A stretch of 64,000 bases of DNA, taken from Nonomuraea gerenzanensis. Lineage in GTDB: Bacteria; Actinomycetota; Actinomycetes; Streptosporangiales; Streptosporangiaceae. Of the stretch, positions 23,396-31,736 are shown piece after piece. The notes below the pieces were generated by a model. The model saw only the letters and a list, made by a program, of their open reading frames with translations. It made no database searches and was not told where the DNA came from. The position numbers were made by a program, and so were the translations under genes. Numbering within the stretch: the first letter of the stretch is position 1; each line of letters opens with the position of its first letter. The stretch covers positions 62,001 through 126,000 of the forward strand of contig NZ_CP084058.1 in assembly GCF_020215645.1 (NCBI RefSeq), written 5' to 3'.

Positions 23396-24801
23396 TCCCC
23401 GCCCTCCTGCGGCGCGACCGGCAACGTGATCACCGCGGCGAACCCGCGCCCCGAGCCGTCCGGCCGCGGCAGCCCCTCCTCCAGCCGCAGCTCACCCCCG
23501 GCCGTCCCCGCCAGGTCGGCGCAGATGGCCAGCCCCAGCCCGGTCCCCGGCACGTTCTGGTGCCGCGGCGACCGCCAGAACCGCCGCAACGCCTGCTCCC
23601 GCTCGGCCTCGTCGAGCCCCTGCCCGTCGTCCCGGACGGAGATCACCACCACCTCGCCGGCGGCGCTCCGGGCGCTCACCTCCACCACCTGCGCCGCCGA
23701 CAGCCGCAGGGCGTTGCTGACCAGCTCGTCCAGGATGCTCCCCAGCCCGCCCGTGGGCTCCAGCAGCCGCAACCCGGCCGGCACGTCCACCGCCAGCCGC
23801 TGGCCCGCCGTGGCCGTCAGCGCCCGCCACCGGTCCACCCGCGTGGCCAGCACCGCGTCCAGCTCCACCGGCGAGGCCGTCCGGATGCTCTCCATCCGGG
23901 CGCTGGCCTGCAACGAGTTCAGCAGCCGCTGCATGGCCTTCAGCTCGTCCACGGCCACCTCGTACACCGGATGCCCGCCCTGCGCCAGATGCGGCTCCAG
24001 CGTCTCCACGGCGAGCCGGAGGCTGGTCAGCGGGTTGCGCAGCTGGTGCGAGGCGTCGGAGACGAAGGCCCGCTGCCGCTGCACGGCGTTCTCCACCGCG
24101 TCCATCATCGTGTTGAAGGACCCGGCGAGCCGCCGCAGCTCGACCGGCCCGGCCTCGGCGTCCGCCCGGATCGTCAGGTCGCCCTGCGAGATGCGGGAGC
24201 TGGCCGCGTCCAGCTCGCGTACGGGCCGCAGCACCCACGCCGACACCGGCCAGGCGACGGCGATCAGCGCGATCAGCGGCAGCAGCCCGAGGGCGGCGAG
24301 CTGGGCCCACAGCACCAGGACGCGGGAGCGGGTCCTCGACAGGTCGGAGATCGTCACGACGGCGCCGACGACCTCGCTGTCCCGGCCGACGGGCTCGGCG
24401 ACGACGAGGGCGGAGCCGTCCCAGGGCGCCCACTCGCCCGACGGTTCCGAGCGGGTCCCGGCCAGCGCCGCGGTGACGATGCGGGGCAGCGCGGGCTCGG
24501 CGGCGGCCGCCTCCTGGTAGGCGCGGGCCGGGCCGAGCAGCACCGTGCCGGACGTGTCGATCACGGCGGCGGGGATGCCGTACAGCTCGTGGTAGCGGGT
24601 CAGCTCCTGCTGCAGCGCCTCGGTCCGGCCGGTGGACAGCGCGGTCTCGGCCAGCGAGGCGAAGCGGCCGACGTCGCCCAGCCGGTCCACGTACGTCTCC
24701 TGCATCTCCCGCTCGGCCAGGGTGACGCTGTGCGGCACGCCGAGGGCCGTGACGAGCAGCACCGCGAGCGGCACCAGGACGACGAGCAGGCGGCGGCGCA
24801 C
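23392..24801 (-). CDS. Sensor histidine kinase (TctE-like)
   Basis: 469 residues. There are two transmembrane helices (about 4-22 and 167-190) with an external sensor domain of about 145 residues between them. A HAMP-like linker (RPVRELDAASSRISQGDLTIRAD) comes next. The phospho-acceptor His is in FVSDASHQLRNPLTSLRL. N, G1 and G2 boxes follow (DELVSNALRLS, VRDDGQGLDEAE, GTGLGLAICADL). Its stop lies six bases from the next repeat and its start six bases from the end of the response-regulator gene, so the pair is an operon. Divergent tctCBA suggests that tricarboxylate-like ligands control it, as in TctDE. Confidence 0.9.
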   Translation of the reverse strand: MRRRLLVVLVPLAVLLVTALGVPHSVTLAEREMQETYVDRLGDVGRFASLAETALSTGRTEALQQELTRYHELYGIPAAVIDTSGTVLLGPARAYQEAAAAEPALPRIVTAALAGTRSEPSGEWAPWDGSALVVAEPVGRDSEVVGAVVTISDLSRTRSRVLVLWAQLAALGLLPLIALIAVAWPVSAWVLRPVRELDAASSRISQGDLTIRADAEAGPVELRRLAGSFNTMMDAVENAVQRQRAFVSDASHQLRNPLTSLRLAVETLEPHLAQGGHPVYEVAVDELKAMQRLLNSLQASARMESIRTASPVELDAVLATRVDRWRALTATAGQRLAVDVPAGLRLLEPTGGLGSILDELVSNALRLSAAQVVEVSARSAAGEVVVISVRDDGQGLDEAEREQALRRFWRSPRHQNVPGTGLGLAICADLAGTAGGELRLEEGLPRPDGSGRGFAAVITLPVAPQEGGE

Positions 24802-24807
24802 GGCGCG

Positions 24808-25491
24808 TCAGCCGATCAGCTCCGGCTGGCCGGCCTGGATGCGATAGCCGACCCCGTGGACCGTGCGGATGGGCACGGACGGGCCGAGCTTGTTGCGCAG
24901 CGCCGCGATGTGCGTGTCGAGGGTGCGGCTAGAGGACTCCCAGGTGGCGCCCCAGATCTGGTCGAGGATGACGTCGCGGCTGACGACGTTCGGGGCGCGG
25001 CGGGCCAGCAGCAGGAGCAGCTCGAACTCCTTGCGCGTGAGCGTGACGGGCGCGCCCTCGACGGTGACCTCGCGGGTGCCGGCGGCGATCCGCATCGGGC
25101 CGAGCACGAGCGGCTCGTCGGGGTGGCTCAGGGCGCGGGCCACGCGGGTGCGCCGCAGCACGGCGTCGATCCTGGCCAGCAGCTCCGGGATGCCGAACGG
25201 TTTGACGATGTAGTCGTCGGCGCCGGCGCGTAAGCCGCGGACGCGCTCGTGCTCCTCCGAGCGCGCGGTCACGGCGATGACGGCGGTCTCCGGCCGGTCG
25301 CGCAGCTTGCGGATCACGTCGAGGCCGTCGCCGTCGGGCAGGCCCAGATCGACCAGCACCACATCGGACGGGGCGGCGCGCACGGCCTCCGCGGCGGTGG
25401 CGATGCGGTGAACCTCGAAGCCCGCCTGGACCAGGACGGTCACCAGACCCCGCGCCACGCGGTCGTCATCCTCGATGATGGTGATCCGCAT
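24808..25491 (-). CDS. OmpR-family response regulator (TctD-like)
   Basis: 227 residues from the ATG at 25491. The receiver domain has the acidic cluster IIEDDD, the phospho-Asp in VVLVDLGLPDGDG and the Lys in YIVKPFG. The C-terminal winged helix has LTRKEFELLLLLARRAPNVVSRDVILDQIWG and RTLDTHIAALRNKLG. The frame is open far upstream, antisense to tctC, but that part is a shadow. It is co-transcribed with the sensor kinase and divergent from tctC. Direct repeats at 25541-25590 are candidate binding sites. Confidence 0.92.
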   Translation of the reverse strand: MRITIIEDDDRVARGLVTVLVQAGFEVHRIATAAEAVRAAPSDVVLVDLGLPDGDGLDVIRKLRDRPETAVIAVTARSEEHERVRGLRAGADDYIVKPFGIPELLARIDAVLRRTRVARALSHPDEPLVLGPMRIAAGTREVTVEGAPVTLTRKEFELLLLLARRAPNVVSRDVILDQIWGATWESSSRTLDTHIAALRNKLGPSVPIRTVHGVGYRIQAGQPELIG

Positions 25492-25540
25492 ACCGGCGGA
25501 TTGTACGGCGCGGATCGCCGCTTGTGTTAGCCCTTCACTT

Positions 25541-25590
25541 CTTGGGATTCTTCTGACATCCAGCGCATTCCTTGGGATTTCTCTGACACC
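25541..25590. promoter_or_regulatory. Direct repeat in the tctC/response-regulator gap
   Basis: CTTGGGATTCTTCTGACATC (25541-25560) and CTTGGGATTTCTCTGACACC (25571-25590) agree at 17 of 20 positions, 30 bp apart (about three helical turns). They lie between the divergent regulator and transporter genes, the usual place for response-regulator binding. Confidence 0.6.
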
Positions 25591-25662
25591 ATCCGCGTCC
25601 CTCCCGGCCGAGACTGAGGCCGCGCACTCACCACGGGCATGCGCTGACGAGGAGGTCGCCAG

Positions 25663-26694
25663 ATGACAACGACCAGCAGGTATCGGGCCGCCGCCCGGAT
25701 GATCGCCGCGATCGGCGCCGTTTCGCTCGTCGCAGCCTGCTCCGGCAACGGTGGCGGCACCGCCACCGGAGGCGCCACGGGCGGCGCCGCCTATCCGGAG
25801 AAGAACATCACGTTCGTGGTGCCGTTCAGCGCGGGCGGCCCGACCGACACCGTCACCCGCATGATCGCCGAGCCGATGGCCGCCAAGCTCGGCGGCAAGA
25901 TCGTCGTCCAGAACGTCGAGGGCGCGGGCGGCACGGTCGGCGCCGGTGAGGTCGCGCGGGCCGATCCCGACGGCCACACCGTGCTCATGCACCACATCGG
26001 CATGTCCACCGCGCCCGCCCTCTACCAGGACCTCGGCTACAAGCCGCTGGAGGACTTCCTGACGATCGGGCTCGTCACCGAGGTGCCGATGACCGTCGTC
26101 GCCCGCAAGGACTTCGAGCCCAAGACGCTTCAGGAGCTCGTCACCCACGTCAAGGCGAACGCGGGCAAGGTCACGCTGGCCAACGCCGGCATCGGCGCCG
26201 CCTCCCACCTGTGCGGCCTGCTGTTCCAGACCGCGGCCGGCGTCAAGCTGCAGGAGGTCCCGTACGAGGGCACCGGGCCCGCGCTGACCGACCTCGTCGG
26301 TGGCCAGGTCGACTTCATGTGCGACCAGACCACCAACACCAGCGGCCAGATCACCGCGGGCGAGGTCAAGGCGTACGCGGTCACCACGCCCGAGCGGGTC
26401 AAGAGCCTGCCCGACCTGCCCACCACGACCGAGGCCGGGCTGCCCCAGCTCAAGGTCAGCGTCTGGCACGGCCTGTACGTGCCCAAGGGCACGCCGCAGG
26501 ACGTCGTCCAGAAGCTGACCGAGGCGCTGAAGGCGGCGCTGGCCGACCAGAAGGTCATCGACCAGATGGCCAAGCTGGGCACCGCGCCCGTCCCGGCCGA
26601 GGACGCCACCCCCGAGGCGCACCGGGCCAAGCTCCAGGAGGAGATCACCACCTGGGGCAAGGTGATCGCCGACGCCGGGGTCAAGGCCTCCTGA
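25663..26694 (+). CDS. tctC: Tripartite tricarboxylate transporter solute-binding protein (TctC)
   Basis: 343-residue lipoprotein: signal MIAAIGAVSLVAAC with the lipidated Cys near 27, then a Gly-rich linker. Family motifs are YPEKNITFVVPFSAGGPTDTVTRMIA, GAGGTVGAGEVARADPDGHT, LTDLVGGQVDFMCDQT and TEAGLPQLKVSVWHGLYVPKGTP. It captures di- or tricarboxylates (such as citrate) outside the membrane and delivers them to the TctAB permease encoded next. GAGGAGG precedes the start region. The actual ligand is not shown by the sequence. Confidence 0.92.
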   Translation: MTTTSRYRAAARMIAAIGAVSLVAACSGNGGGTATGGATGGAAYPEKNITFVVPFSAGGPTDTVTRMIAEPMAAKLGGKIVVQNVEGAGGTVGAGEVARADPDGHTVLMHHIGMSTAPALYQDLGYKPLEDFLTIGLVTEVPMTVVARKDFEPKTLQELVTHVKANAGKVTLANAGIGAASHLCGLLFQTAAGVKLQEVPYEGTGPALTDLVGGQVDFMCDQTTNTSGQITAGEVKAYAVTTPERVKSLPDLPTTTEAGLPQLKVSVWHGLYVPKGTPQDVVQKLTEALKAALADQKVIDQMAKLGTAPVPAEDATPEAHRAKLQEEITTWGKVIADAGVKAS

Positions 26695-26695
26695 G

Positions 26696-27157
26696 GTGAA
26701 GCACCGCCGATCCTTCTCCGACGTCCTCGCCGGAGCCGTCTTCGTGGTGATCGGTGGCGCGTTCGCGGCGGGGTCGCTCAGCTACCAGCTGGGCACCCCC
26801 CTGCGGATGGGCCCCGGCGCCTTCCCCCTGCTGGTGGGCGCGATCGTGGCCGCCCTCGGCCTGGCGATCGTGGTCAAGGGGCTCGTCGCCGGCGAGGTGG
26901 CGGCGTTCGGGCCGGTCCCGTGGCGGGCGATCGCCGTCATCGTGCTCGCCGTGCTGTTCTTCGGGTTCACCGTACGCGGCCTCGGGTTCGTCCCGGCGTC
27001 GGCGGTGACGGCCCTGCTCACGACACTGGCCAGCTCGCGCGTCCGCCCGCTCATGGCCGTGGCCGTGACGGCGGGGCTCACCGTGGCCGCCACGCTCATC
27101 TTCGTCGTCGCACTTCAGCTGCGGATCCCGCTGGTGGGCCCGTGGCTGGGGTTCTGA
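26696..27157 (+). CDS. tctB: Tripartite tricarboxylate transporter small subunit (TctB)
   Basis: 153 residues from a GTG one base after the tctC stop. It has four transmembrane helices and the TctB-type opening (DVLAGAVFVVIGGAFAAGSLSYQLGTPLRMGPGAFPLLVGAIVAALG). It forms the small membrane subunit that partners TctA. The very tight spacing to tctC and the 23-bp gap to tctA support one transcript. Confidence 0.9.
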   Translation: MKHRRSFSDVLAGAVFVVIGGAFAAGSLSYQLGTPLRMGPGAFPLLVGAIVAALGLAIVVKGLVAGEVAAFGPVPWRAIAVIVLAVLFFGFTVRGLGFVPASAVTALLTTLASSRVRPLMAVAVTAGLTVAATLIFVVALQLRIPLVGPWLGF

Positions 27158-27180
27158 CGCGGCTTCCGGATTGAGAGGGC

Positions 27181-28686
27181 ATGGAACTTCTCGACAACCT
27201 GGCGCTGGGCTTCTCGACCGCCCTCCTCGTCCAGAACGTCCTCTACTGCTTCGTGGGAGTGCTGCTCGGCACGGCGGTCGGCGTGCTGCCCGGCATCGGG
27301 CCGACGGCGACGGTGGCGATGCTGCTGCCGATCACGTTCAGCTTCGAGCCCGTGACGGCGCTGATCATGCTGGCCGGCATCTACTACGGCGCCCAGTACG
27401 GCGGCTCGACGACCGCCATCCTGATCAACCTGCCCGGCGAGTCGTCGGCGGCGGTCACCGCGCTGGACGGCCACGAGATGGCCCGCCAGGGCCGGGCCGG
27501 CGCCGCGCTCGCCACCGCCGCGATCGGCTCCTTCGTCGCCGGGACGATCGCCACCGTCGTGCTGGCCGTCGCCGCTCCGCCGCTGGCCAGGGTCGCGCTG
27601 CAGTTCGGCGCGGCCGACTACTTCTCGCTGGTGCTGCTCGGCCTGATCGTGTCGATCACGCTGGCCCGCGGCTCGGCGCTCAAGGCGCTGGCCATGATCG
27701 CGCTCGGCGTCCTGTTCGGCACGGTCGGCCAGGACATCTACACCGGCACGCCCAGGTTCGTCTTCGAGCAGCGCGAGCTGTACGGCGGCATCGACTTCGT
27801 GTCGGTCGCCGTCGGCATGTTCGGCCTGGCCGAGATCCTGCGCAACCTGGAGAACGAGCAGACCCGCACGATGATCGTCAGCCGGGTCAGGAACCTCTGG
27901 CCGACCCCCGAGGACCGGCGCAGGATCGTCGGCCCCATCCTGCGCGGCACCGGCCTCGGCGCCGCGCTGGGCGTGCTGCCCGGTGGCGGCCACGTGCTGG
28001 CCTCGTTCACCTCCTACGCCGTCGAGAAGCGGATCTCCAAGCGGCGGCAGGAGTTCGGGCACGGCGCGATCGAGGGCGTCGCCGGCCCCGAGTCCGCGAA
28101 CAACGCCGCCGCCCAGACCTCCTTCATCCCGCTGCTCACCCTGGGCCTGCCCGCCCACCCGGTGATGGCCCTGATGGTCGGCGCGTTCATCGTGCACGGC
28201 ATCACGCCGGGCCCGAACGTGCTGGCCGACGAGCCCGAGCTGTTCTGGGGCCTGATCGCCTCGATGTGGATCGGCAACGTGCTGCTCGTGCTGCTGAACC
28301 TGCCGCTGATCGGCATCTGGGTGCGCATGCTGCACATCCCGTACCAGGTGCTGTTCCCGATGATCGTCCTGTTCGCGGCGATCGGCACGTACTCGTTGTC
28401 GTTCAACGCCTTCGACGTCTACGCGATCGTCTTCTTCGGCCTGCTCGGCTACGTGCTGATCAAGTGCGGCTGCGAGCCGGCGCCGCTGCTGCTCGGGTTC
28501 GTGCTCGGCCCGCTGCTGGAGGAGAACCTGCGGCGGGCGCTCATCATCTCCCGTGGCGACGCGACCGTCTTCGTGACCAGGCCCATCTCCATGACCCTGC
28601 TGATCCTGACCGCGGCGGCGCTGGTGGTGGCGATCCTCCCGGCGATCCGCAGGCGCCGCGAGGTGGTGTTCGCGGAGGACGAGTAG
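27181..28686 (+). CDS. tctA: Tripartite tricarboxylate transporter large permease (TctA)
   Basis: 501 residues with about 11-12 transmembrane helices. The family motif [24 protein letters not shown] appears in the first half and [25 protein letters not shown] in the second, the internally repeated core of Tct[25 protein letters not shown] and [21 protein letters not shown] are also diagnostic. It is a secondary transporter driven by an ion gradient and fed by TctC. It ends the operon; the P450 gene follows closely but in a different frame. Confidence 0.93.
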   Translation: MELLDNLALGFSTALLVQNVLYCFVGVLLGTAVGVLPGIGPTATVAMLLPITFSFEPVTALIMLAGIYYGAQYGGSTTAILINLPGESSAAVTALDGHEMARQGRAGAALATAAIGSFVAGTIATVVLAVAAPPLARVALQFGAADYFSLVLLGLIVSITLARGSALKALAMIALGVLFGTVGQDIYTGTPRFVFEQRELYGGIDFVSVAVGMFGLAEILRNLENEQTRTMIVSRVRNLWPTPEDRRRIVGPILRGTGLGAALGVLPGGGHVLASFTSYAVEKRISKRRQEFGHGAIEGVAGPESANNAAAQTSFIPLLTLGLPAHPVMALMVGAFIVHGITPGPNVLADEPELFWGLIASMWIGNVLLVLLNLPLIGIWVRMLHIPYQVLFPMIVLFAAIGTYSLSFNAFDVYAIVFFGLLGYVLIKCGCEPAPLLLGFVLGPLLEENLRRALIISRGDATVFVTRPISMTLLILTAAALVVAILPAIRRRREVVFAEDE

Positions 28687-28747
28687 ACCGGCGTGCGACT
28701 TCCAGGATCCGCACCCGGCCTACCGGCACGCCCGCGAGACGGGCCCG

Positions 28748-29848
28748 GTGCGGCCCGCGATCGCGCACCGGCGGCTCAGGGTCTGGCTGGTCACCAGGTA
28801 CGCCGAGGCCAGGGAGCTGCTCAACGATCCCAGTCTGGCCAAGGACAGCGCCAGGGCGGTCGAGCTGTTCCCGCCGGGGACCGCGGGGCCGTACGCCTCG
28901 TCGCTGGCGGCCCACATGCTCAACTCCGACCCGCCCGACCACACGCGCCTGCGCAGGCTGGTCAACAAGGAGTTCACCGCCAGGACGGTGTCGCGGCTGC
29001 GGCCGCGCATCGAGCAGATCACCGACGGCCTGCTCGACGGCCTGGCCGGGGCGGGCGAGAGCGACCTGCTGGAGTCGTTCGCCTTCCCCCTGCCGATCGC
29101 CGTCATCTGCGAGCTGCTCGGCATCCCGGCCTCGGACCACGACGAGTTCAGGACGTGGACGGCGCCCTTCGTGGCGGCCTCGTCGGCCGAGGAGATGGGC
29201 GCGGCCCACGCGTGGATGCTGGACTACCTGACCCGCCTCGTCGCCGCCAAGCGGGCCGAACCGGGCGAGGACCTGCTGTCGCAGCTCGTGCACGGCTGCG
29301 ACGAGGGTGACCGGCTGTCGCACGACGAGGTGGTGTCCATGGCCTTCCTGCTCCTGGTGGCGGGCCACGAGACCACGGTCAACCTGATCGCCAACAGCGT
29401 GCTCGCCCTGATCGCCGACCCGGACCAGCAGGCCGCGCTGCGGGCCGACCCCGCCCTGCTGCCGGGCGCGGTCGAGGAGTTCCTGCGCTTCGACGGCCCG
29501 ATCAACATCGCGACCCTGCGCTTCACCACCGAGCCGGTCCGCGTCGGGGACGTCGAGATCCCCGCGAACGAGTTCGTCTTCATCTCCCTGCTGGCCGCCA
29601 ACCGCGACCCGGACCGCTTCCCCGACCCCGACCGGCTCGACCTCACCCGGCAGGACGGCGGCCACCTGGCCTTCGGCCACGGCATCCACTACTGCGTGGG
29701 GGCGCCGCTGGCCAGGCTGGAGGCGCAGATCGCCATCGGGCGGCTGCTCGACCGGTTCACCACCATCGAGCCGGCCTCGCCCACCCTGCGGTGGCGCGCC
29801 AGCACCCTCATCCGGGGGCTGGAGACCCTGCCCGTCCGGCTCCGCTAA
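28748..29848 (+). CDS. Cytochrome P450, N-terminus without a start codon
   Basis: Heme mono-oxygenase of the bacterial class I type. From the only accepted in-frame start (GTG 28748) it has 366 residues. The I-helix motif is AGHETT (205-210), ExxR is E244-FLR247, and the heme Cys is C316 in FGHGIHYCVGAP. Family-like sequence continues upstream in the same frame (DFQDPHPAYRHARETGPV from about 28697) but reaches the tctA stop region with no ATG, GTG or TTG. A GTG at 28693 is one base out of frame, so a small deletion or sequencing error near 28695 is likely. No ferredoxin or reductase gene is adjacent. The substrate is unknown. Confidence 0.87.
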   Translation: MRPAIAHRRLRVWLVTRYAEARELLNDPSLAKDSARAVELFPPGTAGPYASSLAAHMLNSDPPDHTRLRRLVNKEFTARTVSRLRPRIEQITDGLLDGLAGAGESDLLESFAFPLPIAVICELLGIPASDHDEFRTWTAPFVAASSAEEMGAAHAWMLDYLTRLVAAKRAEPGEDLLSQLVHGCDEGDRLSHDEVVSMAFLLLVAGHETTVNLIANSVLALIADPDQQAALRADPALLPGAVEEFLRFDGPINIATLRFTTEPVRVGDVEIPANEFVFISLLAANRDPDRFPDPDRLDLTRQDGGHLAFGHGIHYCVGAPLARLEAQIAIGRLLDRFTTIEPASPTLRWRASTLIRGLETLPVRLR

Positions 29849-29994
29849 CCGCCCAGCCCGGCCGGCTCCGCGTCGCCGGGCCTGAGCCCCTGCGCGGAGC
29901 GAAGTACGGCACGTACGCGCTCCCCGCCCCCCTCGCACTCCCGCAACAGCGTCAGCTCGCTCAGCTCGGGCGCCCCGCCGGCGACCCCAGCCAT
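29845..29994 (-). CDS. Possible small protein (49 aa) after the P-loop gene
   Basis: A short frame from an ATG at 29994 overlaps the end of the P-loop gene in another frame. It encodes PELSELTLLREC and RVRAVLRSAQGLRPG with normal codon bias. It could be a coupled small gene, or the original C-terminus of the P-loop protein after a frameshift. There is no recognised family. Confidence 0.3.
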   Translation of the reverse strand: MAGVAGGAPELSELTLLRECEGGGERVRAVLRSAQGLRPGDAEPAGLGG

Positions 29995-31154
29995 CCGACC
30001 CGTTCGAGGACGGCCTCGGTCACCTGCTCGGCCGTGCGCCCGTCGGTCGGCACCCGCAGGTCACCGAGCGCCGCCTGCTCCAGCGCGGCAGCCGCCGCCA
30101 CCGCCTCGTCCGCGACCTGGAGCAGGTACGCGCGGGGCCGCCCGAGCAGCGGGTCGCCCGGCTGGGCCCAGGCGCCGCCCTGCCCCCGGCGGACGATCCG
30201 GCGCGTGAGCTCCTCCCGGCCCGCGTGCAGGCGGCACAGCGTGAGCCGGGCGCCGGGCAGCGCGTCGGCGTACGGCTCGACCGCCGCACTGTCCTGGGCG
30301 GGGCCGGTCACGACCAGGGCCTGCGCCCCGGCCGCCCGGTAGGTGGACCACAGCGCCGCCAGGTTGCGGGCCTTGACCCGGTGGTCGCCGGGAGCGGGGC
30401 CGTGGAAGCCGAGCTGGTCGAGATCGACGTAGGCCGCCGCGAGCCCGGCACGCAGGAGCCTGAGGTAGAGCGAGAAACCCACCGTGGACTTGCCGACGCC
30501 GGTGGCCCCGCACAACCACAGCACCGGATCGCCGCGGAATTCCGCCGCCACCGTTTCAGAAGGAGCCGACAGGATCGCGTCGGGAGAAGCCGACGGGTCC
30601 AGCTCGGGAGAAGCCGGCGGGTCCAGTTCGGGAGAATCCGACGGGCCCGGGTCGGGCCAGGCGCCCGTGCGCTCCTCGACGAGCCGCACCACCTCCGGCA
30701 CCGACAACCCGCCCGTGTCCACGCACAGGTCGGCGAAGTCGGCGGCGTCGAGCGCGTCGGCCTCGCGCAGCGCCTGCTCGACCTGCCCGGCGCCGCCGTC
30801 CCGGCCGAGGAGGCGCCGCCGCAGCTCGTCCCGCCCGGCTCGCAGCCGGCACACGGTCACCGCGGCGCGCGGGACCTGATCGGCGGGCACCCCGTGGACG
30901 GGGTCCACGACGCCGGAGACGATGAGCCGCCGGGCGCCCGCCGCCTGGAAGGCCGCCGCGACCGAGGCGAGGTTGCGGGCCTTCATGCGGTGCCGCCCGG
31001 GGTCCGCCGCCGGCTCGGGATAGCAGATGCCGAGCTGGTCGATGTCGACGTAGGCGGCCGGGATCCCGGCCAGGACGGCCCGGGTGTACAGCTCCCAGGC
31101 GACCGTGGTCTTCCCGACCCCTGGCGGGCCGCACAGCCACAGCGCGGGAATCAC
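29961..31154 (-). CDS. Double P-loop ATP/GTP-binding protein (duplicated kinase-like domain)
   Basis: 397 residues made of two similar P-loop domains. The first has IPALWLCGPPGVGKTTVAWEL, AYVDIDQLGICYP and MKARNLASVAAAFQAAGARRLIVSG. The second repeats this as VLWLCGATGVGKSTVGFSLYL, AYVDLDQLGFHGP and VKARNLAALWSTYRAAGAQALVVTG. Each half resembles AAA_33/zeta-toxin- or adenylylsulfate-kinase-like nucleotide kinases. They are joined by an acidic Ser/Pro/Asp linker encoded by 24-bp tandem repeats. The GTG start overlaps the stop of the Fur gene (GTGA), so translation is coupled. The substrate is unknown; the fused duplication is unusual. Confidence 0.78.
   Translation of the reverse strand: MIPALWLCGPPGVGKTTVAWELYTRAVLAGIPAAYVDIDQLGICYPEPAADPGRHRMKARNLASVAAAFQAAGARRLIVSGVVDPVHGVPADQVPRAAVTVCRLRAGRDELRRRLLGRDGGAGQVEQALREADALDAADFADLCVDTGGLSVPEVVRLVEERTGAWPDPGPSDSPELDPPASPELDPSASPDAILSAPSETVAAEFRGDPVLWLCGATGVGKSTVGFSLYLRLLRAGLAAAYVDLDQLGFHGPAPGDHRVKARNLAALWSTYRAAGAQALVVTGPAQDSAAVEPYADALPGARLTLCRLHAGREELTRRIVRRGQGGAWAQPGDPLLGRPRAYLLQVADEAVAAAAALEQAALGDLRVPTDGRTAEQVTEAVLERVGWLGSPAGRPS
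30565..30659 (-). repeat. Tandem repeat, 24-bp unit, in the P-loop linker
   Basis: Units at 30565-30588, 30589-30612 and 30613-30636 share GCCGRC at the start and TCGGGAGAA at the end. A partial fourth unit follows. The period is a multiple of three, so each unit adds eight residues (as in SPELDPPA) to the linker between the two P-loop domains. Confidence 0.85.
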
Positions 31155-31585
31155 GAGCTGCGGGTGGCGCAAGCGGGGCACCGGCCCCAGTAGATGACCT
31201 CGGCCTCGTCGATGGTGAAGCCGTGGTCGTCGGCGGCGTCCAGGCAGGGGGCGTGACCGACCGCGCAGTCCACGTCGGCGACCGTGCCGCACGACCGGCA
31301 CACGATGTGGTGGTGGTTGTCGCCCACGCGCCCTTCGTACCGGGTCGGGCTGCCCGCCGGTTCGATCCGGCGCACCAGCCCCGCCGCGGTCAGCGCGTGC
31401 AGGGCCTCGTACACGGCCTGGAGGGAGACGTGGCCCACGCGGTCGCGCACCCCGGCGGCGAGCGCCTCCACGTCGAGGTGGTCACCGTGCCTGACGGTCT
31501 CGAGCAACGCCACGCGGGCGGCGGTCACCCGCAGCCCTGCGCCGCGCAACTCCTCGGCGGTCGTCGGAGTCCTGGGTGCGGTCAT
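31151..31585 (-). CDS. Fur-family transcriptional regulator
   Basis: 144 residues from the ATG at 31585. The winged helix (about 10-80) includes LRGAGLRVTAARVALLETV and HVSLQAVYEALHALTAAGLVRRIEP. The metal and dimer domain has NHHHIVCRSCGTVADVDC and CPACATRSS, giving two CxxC pairs for structural zinc and His-rich sensing ligands. The family represses iron, zinc or peroxide-response genes and acts in the cytoplasm as a dimer. The pattern is closest to the FurA/CatR peroxide-sensing branch, but no catalase gene is nearby. It is co-transcribed with the double P-loop gene. Confidence 0.88.
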   Translation of the reverse strand: MTAPRTPTTAEELRGAGLRVTAARVALLETVRHGDHLDVEALAAGVRDRVGHVSLQAVYEALHALTAAGLVRRIEPAGSPTRYEGRVGDNHHHIVCRSCGTVADVDCAVGHAPCLDAADDHGFTIDEAEVIYWGRCPACATRSS

Positions 31586-31736
31586 GGCGCCACAACCTAC
31601 CGCCGTAAACACGAGCCGTACAAGATAACGAACAGTCCCAGTTCGCTGCCGTGCCAGGGTCTTCGGGCGGCTCGGCGGGATCGTGCGAGAGTGGGCTGAC
31701 GTTTCCGCCCGCCTGCCGACGAGGAGCCGACCGCCC

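Noticed and set aside
24808..26622. Extension of the response regulator to 604 codons
   Set aside because: The upstream part is antisense to tctC. The receiver domain clearly begins at the ATG at 25491.
27171..29231. Open frame of 686 codons over tctA and the P450 start
   Set aside because: Arg-rich alternate frame across two real genes. It has no family features.
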